41,073 bases of DNA from Candidatus Blackburnbacteria bacterium RIFCSPHIGHO2_12_FULL_44_25 (GCA_001816455.1 MHCB01000009.1:1-41073), one strand, 5' to 3'. Numbered from the stretch's first letter, positions 1-9,733 are shown. Notes: a model not told the origin generated them from the sequence alone. Made by a program: numbers and translations.

Positions 1-270
1 AAAGCTCCATATGGAAGCTCGCATTCCGAGCACCAAAGTTTCTCTTTAAGTTTTGCAAACTCTTTCTCAAGAGCATGAAACTGCGCCATTGAAAACTGAA
101 CACCAGTGGTTTTGACCATTTAAAACTCTAAGGGGCAGCAAAAGCCTTTTTACAAGATAGCAAAGTTACCTGTCAATGGGTAAATCTTTGACTTGCCCGC
201 CGGTCTAACGGTAAAATACGCCTGGCACGTTTCCAAATCACATACCGCACAACCAAGAAAGGGTAACCAC

Positions 271-1050
271 ATGCAAAGAGTAGCGATCAGTCGGAGCTCG
301 CTCGTTGGGAGGATCTACGAATACTGGGAATCAATGGGTGGTAACCCCCCCGAGCAACTGGACATCTGCTTCATCCGCAGCGTGGTGATGTTCAGAGCGC
401 CGTTCGCCTTCTTTTTCCGGCACCAGATCGCCGGTTGGCTGCGCCCATGGATGGTTCTACTCTTCACCACCGCAGTCGTAGGAATCACACTACTCACGGT
501 CAAACTACCCAAAGTGTTGATCCTGATCCTGGAGGTAGTAGGCCTGGTTCTCCTCGTAATCGTAGCAGCCTGTGCAGCTATCGCTGCCATAGCGTTCCTT
601 ACAATTCTATGGCAAGACCACATAGAGCCAGCGGCCTCTGTCTGGTGGGGAAATTGGTGGCCCAACAGCCAGCTCAACAAAGCCTGGACATGGTTCTGGA
701 CCAAGAACCTGAGGTTCTACGTCTATCCTTGGATGGCCGTTGGACTAGCCTCTTTCGGTACTCTCTGCTACTTTTACCCAACCATGCTCACCTTCGGTGT
801 GCTCGCGGTGTACCTTTTCTTCGCCGTCCTCGTCTTCACAATCGCGGCCGAAGACAGCCTACATTTCTGGGAACATACCAAAGATTGGGTGATACCCGGA
901 ATAATGGTCACCGGAAACGCAGTGGAACATGCCGGATCGGCCATTGAAAGAAAGGCACTCGGCGGCCTAGAGACACTTGCTCTCATGTACGAATCGCTCA
1001 AGAACCGGTTCTGCGTACCAGTAGTGTTAGTAAACGGAGAGAAAAAGTAG
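271..1050 (+). CDS. multi-pass membrane protein, orphan
   Basis: Track ORF begins at TTG 193; ATG 271 (MQRVAISRSS) preferred, with AAAGGG upstream and promoter TTGACT(188-193)-18-TAAAAT(212-217). Several hydrophobic segments. Confidence 0.6.
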   Translation: MQRVAISRSSLVGRIYEYWESMGGNPPEQLDICFIRSVVMFRAPFAFFFRHQIAGWLRPWMVLLFTTAVVGITLLTVKLPKVLILILEVVGLVLLVIVAACAAIAAIAFLTILWQDHIEPAASVWWGNWWPNSQLNKAWTWFWTKNLRFYVYPWMAVGLASFGTLCYFYPTMLTFGVLAVYLFFAVLVFTIAAEDSLHFWEHTKDWVIPGIMVTGNAVEHAGSAIERKALGGLETLALMYESLKNRFCVPVVLVNGEKK

Positions 1051-1186
1051 CCCGCATCACGCGCAAATCGGTAGGCACCTCAAGTGCGCGCCGGAGGAAA
1101 CCGAGTCACGTTCACATCCGAACGCGATGTATTACCTCCGGCACTCCCAAAACCCACCCAGCCTCGCAAGGATACACCTTGCAAGG

Positions 1187-2071
1187 CTAGAGCCCATATG
1201 AAGACAAGGGCGAATTCCCAATCCGCGTTCTGCGCATGCTATACGGAAGCTTGGCACACTGATAATTTCCTGGAATCGTAGTAAACGCAGTTTTTATTCC
1301 TAAATCCACTAAAACCCCCTCAGCAATTTTACTTGGCGTACCATACGGGTACGCAAACGAAGTAACCGGCCCAAGCCCATGCTCCTCCAACTGAGTCTTT
1401 GCAGTCCCTATCTCATATTTTGCGGTCTCCTCCGACGCGTTCCCCATAGTCTTGTGAGACCATGTATGGTCAGCAAACGTAATAAGTCCCGAACCGGCAA
1501 TTTCCGAGATCTGACTCCATGTTAAATAATCTGCCCCACCTACCAGTCCTGTTGCCATAAAAACCGTACCACGAAACCCATACTTAACCAACTCCGGATA
1601 GGCATATGTGTAAAAATCCGCATATCCATCGTCAAAAGTCAAAACCACTCGCTTGACAGGGTGAGACCCTGTCACAAGCAAACTCAGCAGTTCGTCGGGT
1701 GTGATTGTGGTATACCCGCGTTGGGCCAAGTACGCCATTTGCTGGGCAAAAACCTCATTATTCATAGATACATTCTTCTGATTTTTTTCCGCTGCCGCCG
1801 AAGCAGGTTGAACATGGTGATACATCAAAACCGGCACCTCCCGACAAGGGCCGTAAACTTTAGGATCAGGAAGGGGAATAGGGGTCGGAGTAGGTATTAA
1901 CGTGGGGGTCGCTTCAGCCAACGGCTGATTGGCTGATGGTTCAGGAGAAGAAGTAGAAATTTTCCCAGGCGAAATAATTTCTGTTTTAAGGCGTAATCCA
2001 TAAAACAGCCCTAAAATCCCTACCATCCCCAAAAACCCCAACAAAATAAACTCAACTTTGAACCGTTTCAC
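1187..2071 (-). CDS. polysaccharide deacetylase (NodB-like) with N-terminal membrane anchor
   Basis: VLMYHHV, VVLTFDDGYADFY, TFADHTWSHKTM, FAYPYG motifs typical of carbohydrate esterase family 4. Confidence 0.9.
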   Translation of the reverse strand: MKRFKVEFILLGFLGMVGILGLFYGLRLKTEIISPGKISTSSPEPSANQPLAEATPTLIPTPTPIPLPDPKVYGPCREVPVLMYHHVQPASAAAEKNQKNVSMNNEVFAQQMAYLAQRGYTTITPDELLSLLVTGSHPVKRVVLTFDDGYADFYTYAYPELVKYGFRGTVFMATGLVGGADYLTWSQISEIAGSGLITFADHTWSHKTMGNASEETAKYEIGTAKTQLEEHGLGPVTSFAYPYGTPSKIAEGVLVDLGIKTAFTTIPGNYQCAKLPYSMRRTRIGNSPLSSYGL

Positions 2072-2091
2072 CCAACAAGTCTACCAAAAAA

Positions 2092-3069
2092 TCAACAACG
2101 CCAATGCAAAACCCCCAGACTGGGTAACTCTTCATTCAAATCCTTACCTGGTGTCAACTTTTCAGCAACCGCCGCACCCCGAAGTTCTTCCAACAGTTTC
2201 CTGGAAATTCCCATCGTCTCAACACCACCGTCAGCATCCCCCCTAAAAGGGACTCTCATTCTGGTTAAGTATGCTGGCAGCACACTCTCCTGCTCACCAG
2301 ACAGTCCGCGAACCAAATAATTACCACCAGGCCTCTCGTAAACTTTACCCCCACTCGCCATAGAAGACAAACCACTCCGCAAGCGACCGCGATCCTCCGG
2401 GCTAAGCCCTTCAAGACTAGCAAGCCAAACCCCCGAATCCTTTAAAACCAGAGTATTCTCAGACCGAAGATCCTCGCCAAGAATTTCAAGAAACTCAAGA
2501 ACCCTCGCTCGTCTGCCGTCAACAAAAGGTCTGATACGCTCCCAGTCTGTTGTGTCTACCCAACCAGGAAAAACAACTTTCAATGGAGGAAGTGCAAGGT
2601 AAGCAACCATATCCTTCGCCTCACGCGCACGCTTTGAACCTTCCGCCATCAACAAAAGGTCTTCCCGCGAAACCTTATCGGCAGAACCATTAGCAAGCGC
2701 CGCCGCCAACTGCCCTCTTTGTCCTCCGGAAAGAAGATCGAACAAATCTTGAGGAATACCACCTGTCTCAGAAGAATAGAACCAAACTATTGGCTCCTTC
2801 CACCGATGATATTGAGAATCTCCTCCCCCGTCCCAATCCCAATGCGGACCGCTACGACCACCTTCTCTGTTTCGATAACCAACAACCCACGCCTCGCAAA
2901 TAGAAGGAGCTGTCAAACCCACTCTCGTCATGGTAGTCCCCAACCGTCTGCTTGCCTCCGCATCATGCTCCAAAACCGCACCAGGAGACATCCCAGGAAG
3001 TCTATCCTGAGCTCCAACAGAAACATCCCCAATTAAATTCCTATTCTCAGTCACAAGCCACTTTAGCAA
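2092..3069 (-). CDS. hypothetical protein
   Basis: Long intact 325-aa ORF; no family recognised. Confidence 0.6.
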   Translation of the reverse strand: MLKWLVTENRNLIGDVSVGAQDRLPGMSPGAVLEHDAEASRRLGTTMTRVGLTAPSICEAWVVGYRNREGGRSGPHWDWDGGGDSQYHRWKEPIVWFYSSETGGIPQDLFDLLSGGQRGQLAAALANGSADKVSREDLLLMAEGSKRAREAKDMVAYLALPPLKVVFPGWVDTTDWERIRPFVDGRRARVLEFLEILGEDLRSENTLVLKDSGVWLASLEGLSPEDRGRLRSGLSSMASGGKVYERPGGNYLVRGLSGEQESVLPAYLTRMRVPFRGDADGGVETMGISRKLLEELRGAAVAEKLTPGKDLNEELPSLGVLHWRC

Positions 3070-3218
3070 AAAGGCTAACGTTCAGTCAATTTGCCAAAAC
3101 CATCCTCCCCAAACTGCCTTCAAAGGTCAAGCTCTAAAAACAAAGCCGCCCCGCACAAAGTAAGTGAAATAAATCACAAACCCGTACGGGGCGAGCACTT
3201 CAGAGAGGCAGATGGGGC

Positions 3219-3692
3219 CTAGCGAAACTCGTCCTCGAGCACCTGGGCACTCTCGTCCATATCGCGAAACATGCTCCAAGGGTCGGGGTCCCGAGCTACC
3301 CACGCGACAAAGTAAAACAACCCCCTGAGGACTTGCGCACTCAGCGCCACCGCTGAGCAAACGACGACGGACACCACCATCGTAAGGCCGGCAAACGCGC
3401 CAGCAATCTGCAACCAGGCATACGTGACACCCGCAGTCAGAATCATCCCAACGGCAGTACGCCAAAAGGATGAATCCCCATACCGCGCATTCCAAGCCAC
3501 CACTGCCGCAGGATACAGAAACAGCCAGAATAAGATAGGCTCGGGGAGTTGGCCATCAACGAACAACCGTCCCTCCATGATCGGACCGATCGCGCAGGAC
3601 CCCGGGATCAGCAACAACACAATGGTGGCCGTAAGAACACACCTCCACAAGCCAAATAGCCACCAAGCGCGGGTTCCTTCTCTCCGCTTCAT
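3219..3692 (-). CDS. small multi-pass membrane protein, orphan
   Basis: 157-aa ORF with several hydrophobic segments; hairpin at its 3' end. Confidence 0.6.
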   Translation of the reverse strand: MKRREGTRAWWLFGLWRCVLTATIVLLLIPGSCAIGPIMEGRLFVDGQLPEPILFWLFLYPAAVVAWNARYGDSSFWRTAVGMILTAGVTYAWLQIAGAFAGLTMVVSVVVCSAVALSAQVLRGLFYFVAWVARDPDPWSMFRDMDESAQVLEDEFR

Positions 3693-3781
3693 CTTTAACT
3701 TTTCCCTCTTGTGCTACTAACCTGACCAACTTGGTCAATGAAGTATTATCTCACAGATGCACCCAAAAGTCGAGCTATGGG

Positions 3782-5794
3782 CTACTCTGTCGAAGCCGCA
3801 GAGTTACTTTCCTCGCCTTCATCCTTCGGTTTCTTCCAACTGGCAAATTTACAATCCGGGTACCGTGAACACCCATAAAAACTTTTCCCTCTCTTTGTTT
3901 TCTTTATAATAACGTCCCCCTCCTTACAGTCCGGACAGGGAATATCAATCTTCTCAACATACTTATCTTTCCAGTCACAATCCGGGAAACGAGAACAAGA
4001 TAAAAACTTTCCAAACCGCCCAAGGCGAATGACCTGCTTGCCCCGCAAAGCGCGAGCGACGTTGGGATCTTCCCCGCACTTCGGACACTTCTCCCCAGTT
4101 TCCTCAACAGCAACCTTAACCCGCTCCGCAGTCTCCTCAACCCCTTCCAGTTTTTTTGAAAACGGATCCCAAAATTCGCGCATTACCGGTACCCACTCTT
4201 TATCTCCCCTTGCAATTCCATCCAAACTTTCCTCCATTCCCGCAGTAAACTGATAATCAACAATATCGGGAAAGTTGTGAACTATAAAATCATTAACTGC
4301 AATTCCCAAAGAAGTAGGTCGAAACTTACCTTCGTCTTTTTCTACATACTGCCTGACCTGGATAGTTGAGATAGTAGGAGCATAAGTAGAAGGCCTTCCA
4401 ATTCCCAATTTTTCTAAAGTCTTGATAATCGAAGCCTCGTTAAATCTCGGAGGCGGTTGGGTAAACTTCTGCTCCGACAACACTTTAATCTTTTCTAGCA
4501 CATCCCCTCTTTCAACTTCTGGTAAAAGTTGCGCGTCTTCCGCATTCTGTCCCCCGCCATACACCTTCCTCCAACCTTCAAATTTCATCACTTCACCGCT
4601 TGCTCGTAAAGTATATTTATCCGCCCTAACTTCAATAGAAGTTGCGTCAAAACGGGCCTCAGCCATCTGACACGCAACAAACCTCTTCCAAATAAGCTCA
4701 TAAAGCTTTTCTCCATCCTGATTTGCGATTTGCGAGTCACGAGTCGCGATTTCCCCAACATCCGTCGGCCTGATCGCCTCATGCGCCTCTTGCGCAACCC
4801 TACTCTTCGTTTTGTAAAACCTAGGTTTTTCCGGAACATAATCTTTCCCATATGACTTTTCTACATATCCTCGCGCTGCAAATACTGCTTCTTGAGCCAA
4901 ATTCAAAGAATCAGTTCTGTGATAAGTTATCAACCCCTCCTCATAAAGCTTTTGTGCAACAGACATTGTCCGGCGCGCTGACCATCCAAAAAGTCTTGCT
5001 GCTCCTTGGGCCATCGTAGAAGTAGTAAACGGAGGGTACGGGTGCTTCCTGACCTCCCTCTTCTTAACTTCAGAAATTTTATATTCTGCTTTCTCCAAAT
5101 CCTGAACAACTGATTCTGCCTGCTCTTTATTTTTTACCTCCGCCTTTGTGTCTTCAATCCGCACCAAACCAACCACAAAACTCTCCGTTTTGCGTTCTAC
5201 GTTTTGCGTTTTGACTTCCACCCCTATCTCCCAAAACTCCTGCGCAACAAATGCCTCAATCTCTCGTTCACGCTCTACAATCAACCGAACAGCAACGGAC
5301 TGAACACGCCCGGCAGACAATCCGCGCCTAACTTTCTTCCAAAGAAGAGGGGAAAGTTTATAACCAACCAGCCGATCCAAAACTCGTCTTGCTTGTTGGG
5401 CGTCATACAGTTTTAAATCTATATCCCTCGGAGTATCCAACGCATGCCGAACGGCGCTCTCAGTAATCTCATGAAAAACCACCCGTACTGGCTTTACTTT
5501 CGTGTCGATTATATCGGCAACATGTTTTGCGATAGCCTCTCCTTCACGGTCAGGGTCCGTAGCAAGATAAATCTTATCAGCCCTTTTTGCCTCTTTTTTG
5601 ATTATTTTCGCAACGTCGTTTTTCTTTGCCACAGCAACATAATCAGGCGTGAAGTCATGCTCGACATCAACCCCAAGCTTGCTTTTGGGAAGATCCACAA
5701 CATGCCCCATGGTAGCCAAGACCTCATAATCTTTTCCCAAAAACCTCCCCAGAGTCTTGGCCTTCGTTGGTGATTCTACAATTATTAAATTCAT
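3782..5794 (-). CDS. topA: DNA topoisomerase I
   Basis: MNLIIVESPTKAKTLGRFLG, TDPDREGEAIAKH, GRVQSVAVRLI, TYHRTDS and C-terminal zinc-finger modules. Confidence 0.97.
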   Translation of the reverse strand: MNLIIVESPTKAKTLGRFLGKDYEVLATMGHVVDLPKSKLGVDVEHDFTPDYVAVAKKNDVAKIIKKEAKRADKIYLATDPDREGEAIAKHVADIIDTKVKPVRVVFHEITESAVRHALDTPRDIDLKLYDAQQARRVLDRLVGYKLSPLLWKKVRRGLSAGRVQSVAVRLIVEREREIEAFVAQEFWEIGVEVKTQNVERKTESFVVGLVRIEDTKAEVKNKEQAESVVQDLEKAEYKISEVKKREVRKHPYPPFTTSTMAQGAARLFGWSARRTMSVAQKLYEEGLITYHRTDSLNLAQEAVFAARGYVEKSYGKDYVPEKPRFYKTKSRVAQEAHEAIRPTDVGEIATRDSQIANQDGEKLYELIWKRFVACQMAEARFDATSIEVRADKYTLRASGEVMKFEGWRKVYGGGQNAEDAQLLPEVERGDVLEKIKVLSEQKFTQPPPRFNEASIIKTLEKLGIGRPSTYAPTISTIQVRQYVEKDEGKFRPTSLGIAVNDFIVHNFPDIVDYQFTAGMEESLDGIARGDKEWVPVMREFWDPFSKKLEGVEETAERVKVAVEETGEKCPKCGEDPNVARALRGKQVIRLGRFGKFLSCSRFPDCDWKDKYVEKIDIPCPDCKEGDVIIKKTKRGKSFYGCSRYPDCKFASWKKPKDEGEESNSAASTE

Positions 5795-6921
5795 TTCTTC
5801 ACGTACACTCCCCCCACATTTTTAACCAATCCTTTCATTTCCATATTGGTCAGTGTCGCCAAAACCACCCCCGCTTGCAAATCACTAATTCTAACAATAC
5901 TGTCAAGTTCCAACCCCTCTGTCTCCAATAACTCTAAGAGTTTCCCCTCTTCTTCCGTGTTCGGCAAAATCCCTATTGCCTCTTGCCTAATGCCCATTGC
6001 CTTTATGTCCAATTCTTCCAAAATATCTTCAACATTCTCAACTAACTTCGCCCCGTTCTTAATCAATAAATGTGGTGCCTGAGACATCGGCGAAGTAATT
6101 TGTCCCGGAACAGCAAAAACATCTCTTCCCTGCTTTGCCGCCAAAGAGGCGGTCAATAAAGTTCCCGACTTTCTGGTCCCCTCAATGACGACAACAGCCA
6201 AGCTCATTCCTGACACAATCCTGTTTCTTACCGGAAAATTTTCGGGCCTCGCCGGGTACCCCAAAGGATACTCCGAAACCAAGATCCCCTGCCCCGAAGA
6301 AAGCATTTTTTCCGCCAAAGCCCTGTTTGAAGCAGGATAAACAGTATCCAACCCATTTCCCAAAACTGCAATAGTATTGCCTCCTGCATCCAACGCCGCT
6401 TTATGGGAAACAGCGTCCGTCCCCAGTGCTAACCCCGAAACAATAGTTACCCCCGCGTCAACCAGCCCGGTAGTTATTCTTTCGCAAACATCTCTCCCGT
6501 AACTCGTAATCCTCCTCGTCCCCACAACTGCAACTGCCAAGTTAGAGGTGTCACAAAGTGACATCCTTGGCAGTTGCCCCGCGGAGCTTTCGGCAGAGCG
6601 AAGTGGGGCCATCTTTACATAAAGCAAAAAGGGTGCATCATCTATTGCTTTTAACCTTTCCGGATACTCTGCGTCATTAAATGTCACAACTCCTATCCCC
6701 AGTTTCTCCAACCTCCCTAAATACCCTCCCAAATCAAATCCTTTCCGATGTTTTTCAAAAGAAACTGCAAGTTTCTCACTCATCCCTATTTCCCTAATTT
6801 CCCCAAGCGGAGCCTCCCAAGCGCCCTTAGAACTCCCAAAGTACTCAACCAACAATTTAAACCTTTTCGGCCCAATAAAAGGAAAGGTCGAAAACGCAAC
6901 CCAAAAATCTCGTTCCGCCAT
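5791..6921 (-). CDS. dprA: DNA-processing protein DprA
   Basis: VVGTRRITSYG, VSGLALGTDAVSHKAALDAGGNTIAVLGNGLD, YPARPENFPVRNRIVSG. Start set at MAERDFW; stop overlaps topA ATG as ATGA. Confidence 0.95.
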   Translation of the reverse strand: MAERDFWVAFSTFPFIGPKRFKLLVEYFGSSKGAWEAPLGEIREIGMSEKLAVSFEKHRKGFDLGGYLGRLEKLGIGVVTFNDAEYPERLKAIDDAPFLLYVKMAPLRSAESSAGQLPRMSLCDTSNLAVAVVGTRRITSYGRDVCERITTGLVDAGVTIVSGLALGTDAVSHKAALDAGGNTIAVLGNGLDTVYPASNRALAEKMLSSGQGILVSEYPLGYPARPENFPVRNRIVSGMSLAVVVIEGTRKSGTLLTASLAAKQGRDVFAVPGQITSPMSQAPHLLIKNGAKLVENVEDILEELDIKAMGIRQEAIGILPNTEEEGKLLELLETEGLELDSIVRISDLQAGVVLATLTNMEMKGLVKNVGGVYVKK

Positions 6922-6993
6922 ACAAGCTAAAGCGTAACACACCCAAAATAAGATATAATACCCTGCCCAAAAGAACATTGAGAGGTGAATAGG

Positions 6994-7458
6994 ATGATTG
7001 CACGCGCCGCGCTACTCGTTCTTCTTACTGTCGCCTGTGGCCCAACCCAGTCGTCAACAAAAATGTCCCCGGCAGAGCAGAGGACATACGGTGCCTGGCA
7101 AGCTGCTCAAACTGCCACTGTCGAACTGGCATTCACCCAACCTCCGCCGGGCCCCGCATCACCAAACACCGTCTGGGTAGGACCAATACCACCGGCACAA
7201 GGGGAAGCAAAAGCCGTAACCTGGATCGCCATTTGCCGAGGTTACGGCAGGAAGGAACAAGTCCGTCCGTCAAGCTGCAAAAATATCGCCGGTCCGGCCT
7301 TCCGACCTAATGGGGACCTTGCACCCATGCCCCCAAGACCCCATCAAGTCCAGCTTGATCAAAGCTGGAGCGGACAACTATTCGCCATAGCTCTACGAAG
7401 TGACGGAAGAGCCGTTCGGAGCGAAGCCATAAGCTTCGCATCAGTACGCGCCACCTAA
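6994..7458 (+). CDS. putative lipoprotein, orphan
   Basis: MIARAALLVLLTVACGP: signal peptide with lipobox-like LTVAC; SD-like GAGAGGTG upstream. Confidence 0.55.
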   Translation: MIARAALLVLLTVACGPTQSSTKMSPAEQRTYGAWQAAQTATVELAFTQPPPGPASPNTVWVGPIPPAQGEAKAVTWIAICRGYGRKEQVRPSSCKNIAGPAFRPNGDLAPMPPRPHQVQLDQSWSGQLFAIALRSDGRAVRSEAISFASVRAT

Positions 7459-7527
7459 CACCATCGGGGAGAGTGAAACCGACACCATTTGGCAACATTC
7501 TCCCCTTCCAATTTTGACCCCTAATGC

Positions 7528-7556
7528 TTGCATTATGGGTCTTTTTGTGCTATAAT
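7528..7556 (+). promoter_or_regulatory. sigma70-type promoter with extended -10
   Basis: TTGCAT-17-TATAAT preceded by TGC; the -35 lies inside the preceding terminator hairpin. Confidence 0.6.
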
Positions 7557-7630
7557 ATAGGCTGTATTCAGCAATCGAATACGTGTGCTGGTTCCCAGCA
7601 TACATTTTGCTCTTCGAAAGGGAGAAAACA

Positions 7631-8389
7631 GTGAGAAAAGGCACAGGACTCGGGTTTCCACTTGAAACCATCGTGGGGGTGATTATCACGCTAGTGGTCG
7701 TCATCACGTCTTGCACAACACCAGCGCACGCCGACAGCACTCAGCGGTACGGCTACGGATGGGGGGCCTCAAACACTACGTTCCAGGCCTTCCAGTGCGA
7801 GACAGTTCGTTGCGTCGACCAGGAGTACGTTTCGGTTCGGCTGAACGAGCGCATCTATGTCCAATCCATGGACAACGGGCGGCCTTCGCACTTCCCCGGC
7901 GATCCAACGCCATCGGAGTTCCCGAGCGCCACATGGGCATACCCAGACCTCCGTACGGGAGCGGTCTTGTTGAGCCTGTCTCGGCCTGCGACTGGAACAC
8001 TTGTTCCCGCACAGATCGAGCGGCAGCCGCTCATTCGCCACTATGGCGTCGTTGCCTATGGCAACGTACAGAACGATCTGAGGAAATCGTCCTGGTTCAA
8101 TGTGACCCCGGAAGGAGACACGCTCCGCGTCCAACTGGACGCAAACCAAATGGGACGACAAGTCGATGTCGTGATCCCCAAGGGGAGAACCGTCCAGTTG
8201 GACGTCTCCCAATTTGAGCCAGGAATCGGCGTGCGGCCCATGCAGATCACCATTTGGCACGAGCCAGGTGGTTGGGTCTGGACCAACGGCACGCCTCGGT
8301 TTGAGGAATACCCCACGTTATGGGGAACCTTCAACCGGAACCTGGTCAAGGTTGCGTTCCAAGACGCGGCCGCGCACATCAGCCAGTAA
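7631..8389 (+). CDS. secreted or membrane-anchored protein, orphan
   Basis: GTG start after GGGAG; N-terminal hydrophobic segment ETIVGVIITLVVVITSCTTPAHA. Confidence 0.6.
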   Translation: MRKGTGLGFPLETIVGVIITLVVVITSCTTPAHADSTQRYGYGWGASNTTFQAFQCETVRCVDQEYVSVRLNERIYVQSMDNGRPSHFPGDPTPSEFPSATWAYPDLRTGAVLLSLSRPATGTLVPAQIERQPLIRHYGVVAYGNVQNDLRKSSWFNVTPEGDTLRVQLDANQMGRQVDVVIPKGRTVQLDVSQFEPGIGVRPMQITIWHEPGGWVWTNGTPRFEEYPTLWGTFNRNLVKVAFQDAAAHISQ

Positions 8390-8408
8390 CCTCCCTTTCA
8401 ACCTTCAC

Positions 8409-8458
8409 CCGCCTGGGTCGTCATTTCGACGATAAGCTCATTTCGAGCACCCAGGCGG
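8409..8458 (+). other. three-way-junction RNA hairpin element 3' of orphan gene
   Basis: P1 CCGCCTGGG/CCCAGGCGG; P2 TCGTC-ATTTC-GACGA; TAA; P3 GCTC-ATTTC-GAGC. No clear U-tract. Confidence 0.6.
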
Positions 8459-8517
8459 ACGCACAACCCTCCCCACAAAATCTTCCAACACCCCAATATA
8501 CAAATAACTATTATAGG

Positions 8518-8546
8518 TTGACATTTGCCACTAGGAGTGCTATACT
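8518..8546 (+). promoter_or_regulatory. consensus-like promoter
   Basis: TTGACA-17-TATACT with TGC extended -10; about 107 nt leader before ATG 8660. Confidence 0.7.
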
Positions 8547-8659
8547 TCCCTACCTTTAGCAGGCTGGAAGTGAGGTTGCCCGAAAAGGCAAATTTATCCC
8601 TCGCTCGCTTATTCAAAGCAAAGTTAGCACCTATAAAATTCGCACAGAGGAACGCAGCT

Positions 8660-9268
8660 ATGCTAAAACTATTCGCCGCAGGTTCCGTGGGTTTTGCTCT
8701 CGCTCTAGCCCTAGCAGTCGCTTTTCTCACACCACCGGCGGTCTCACAGCAGGCCACTCACCCGGCGTCCACGGAGAACTCTAGACCACTCTTGGAAATC
8801 ACGCGCGAGGTCAAGCGCGGCTCCTTGATCGTACCGATAACGAGCACAGACGCCGAGATCTATCGCCCTGGCGACAAGATCATCGACCACATCGTCGTAA
8901 CCAACCCCACCGAGCTCCACCTCTACCAGCTATGGGTTTCCGGGCTGATCTCTTCGCCCGAGCTCGAGTTTGTGGAGTTCAAGCCCGTCTGGAGCCAGGC
9001 AGAAGACTGGCAGCTCGAGTTCACTAGTGACCAGCGCTACATCCTGCGCTACGGCGCCGGGAAGCACGGCTTCGGGAGCCGCCAAACGGTAGCAATCGAC
9101 CTGGTCTTCGCCCTCAAAAACGTTGACAGAGGAAGTACTCCGTTGGGTGCAATGCACTCCGTGATGGCCAACCTCGGCACCAACCGAGACTCGAGCGTCC
9201 TGGTCGGCTCAGACATTCGCTCAGCCGCCATCAACAAAAGGCTCGGCATCGACCTCGCTGGCAGATAA
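8660..9268 (+). CDS. secreted protein, paralogue of 10145..10726
   Basis: Signal peptide MLKLFAAGSVGFALALALAVAFLTPPAVSQ; shares GD.I.DHI.V.N...W..G....YILRYG pattern with downstream ORF; SD AGAGGAA. Confidence 0.65.
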   Translation: MLKLFAAGSVGFALALALAVAFLTPPAVSQQATHPASTENSRPLLEITREVKRGSLIVPITSTDAEIYRPGDKIIDHIVVTNPTELHLYQLWVSGLISSPELEFVEFKPVWSQAEDWQLEFTSDQRYILRYGAGKHGFGSRQTVAIDLVFALKNVDRGSTPLGAMHSVMANLGTNRDSSVLVGSDIRSAAINKRLGIDLAGR

Positions 9269-9308
9269 AGCCACCAACCCCGTCCAACGCCGCAAAGGAC
9301 GGCACACG

Positions 9309-9377
9309 CCCCGCCTGGATAAGTCCAGAAGAGACGCACATGTCGTGCAGTTTTTTCTGGCACCAGGCGGGGTTTTT
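9309..9377 (+). terminator. intrinsic terminator, branched
   Basis: CCCCGCCTGG/CCAGGCGGGG stem then TTTTT; inner CCAGAA/TTCTGG and GCAC/GTGC. Confidence 0.8.
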
Positions 9378-9439
9378 CATTTCCACCCCTACGCCTTTAA
9401 CTCATTGACAAACAAGACAGACTTCTGTACATTTGAAAT

Positions 9440-9733
9440 ATGAGTTCTACCATCCCTCTTACAGAAGCAAGAAATACTCTTCCCAAAATCATAAAGGACG
9501 TAAAAAAAACTATGGATCGAGTAACTATCACCAAAAAGGGTAAGCCCTGTGCTGTTCTAATTTCCTTTGATGAGTACGAAAGCATTATCGACACAATAGA
9601 GATACTTTCAAACCCCAAAACTATGGCTTCCTTACGCCGTGCAAAAAAACAAATGACGGTAGGAAAGGGGAAAACCCTGGAACAGATAGAAAAAGAGTTT
9701 GCTTCTCAGAATAAAAATGTCCTCACCGTATAA
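9440..9733 (+). CDS. Phd/YefM-type antitoxin
   Basis: IPLTEARNTLPKIIKDVKKTMDRVTITKKGKPCAVLISFDEYESI is characteristic of the family. Confidence 0.88.
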   Translation: MSSTIPLTEARNTLPKIIKDVKKTMDRVTITKKGKPCAVLISFDEYESIIDTIEILSNPKTMASLRRAKKQMTVGKGKTLEQIEKEFASQNKNVLTV

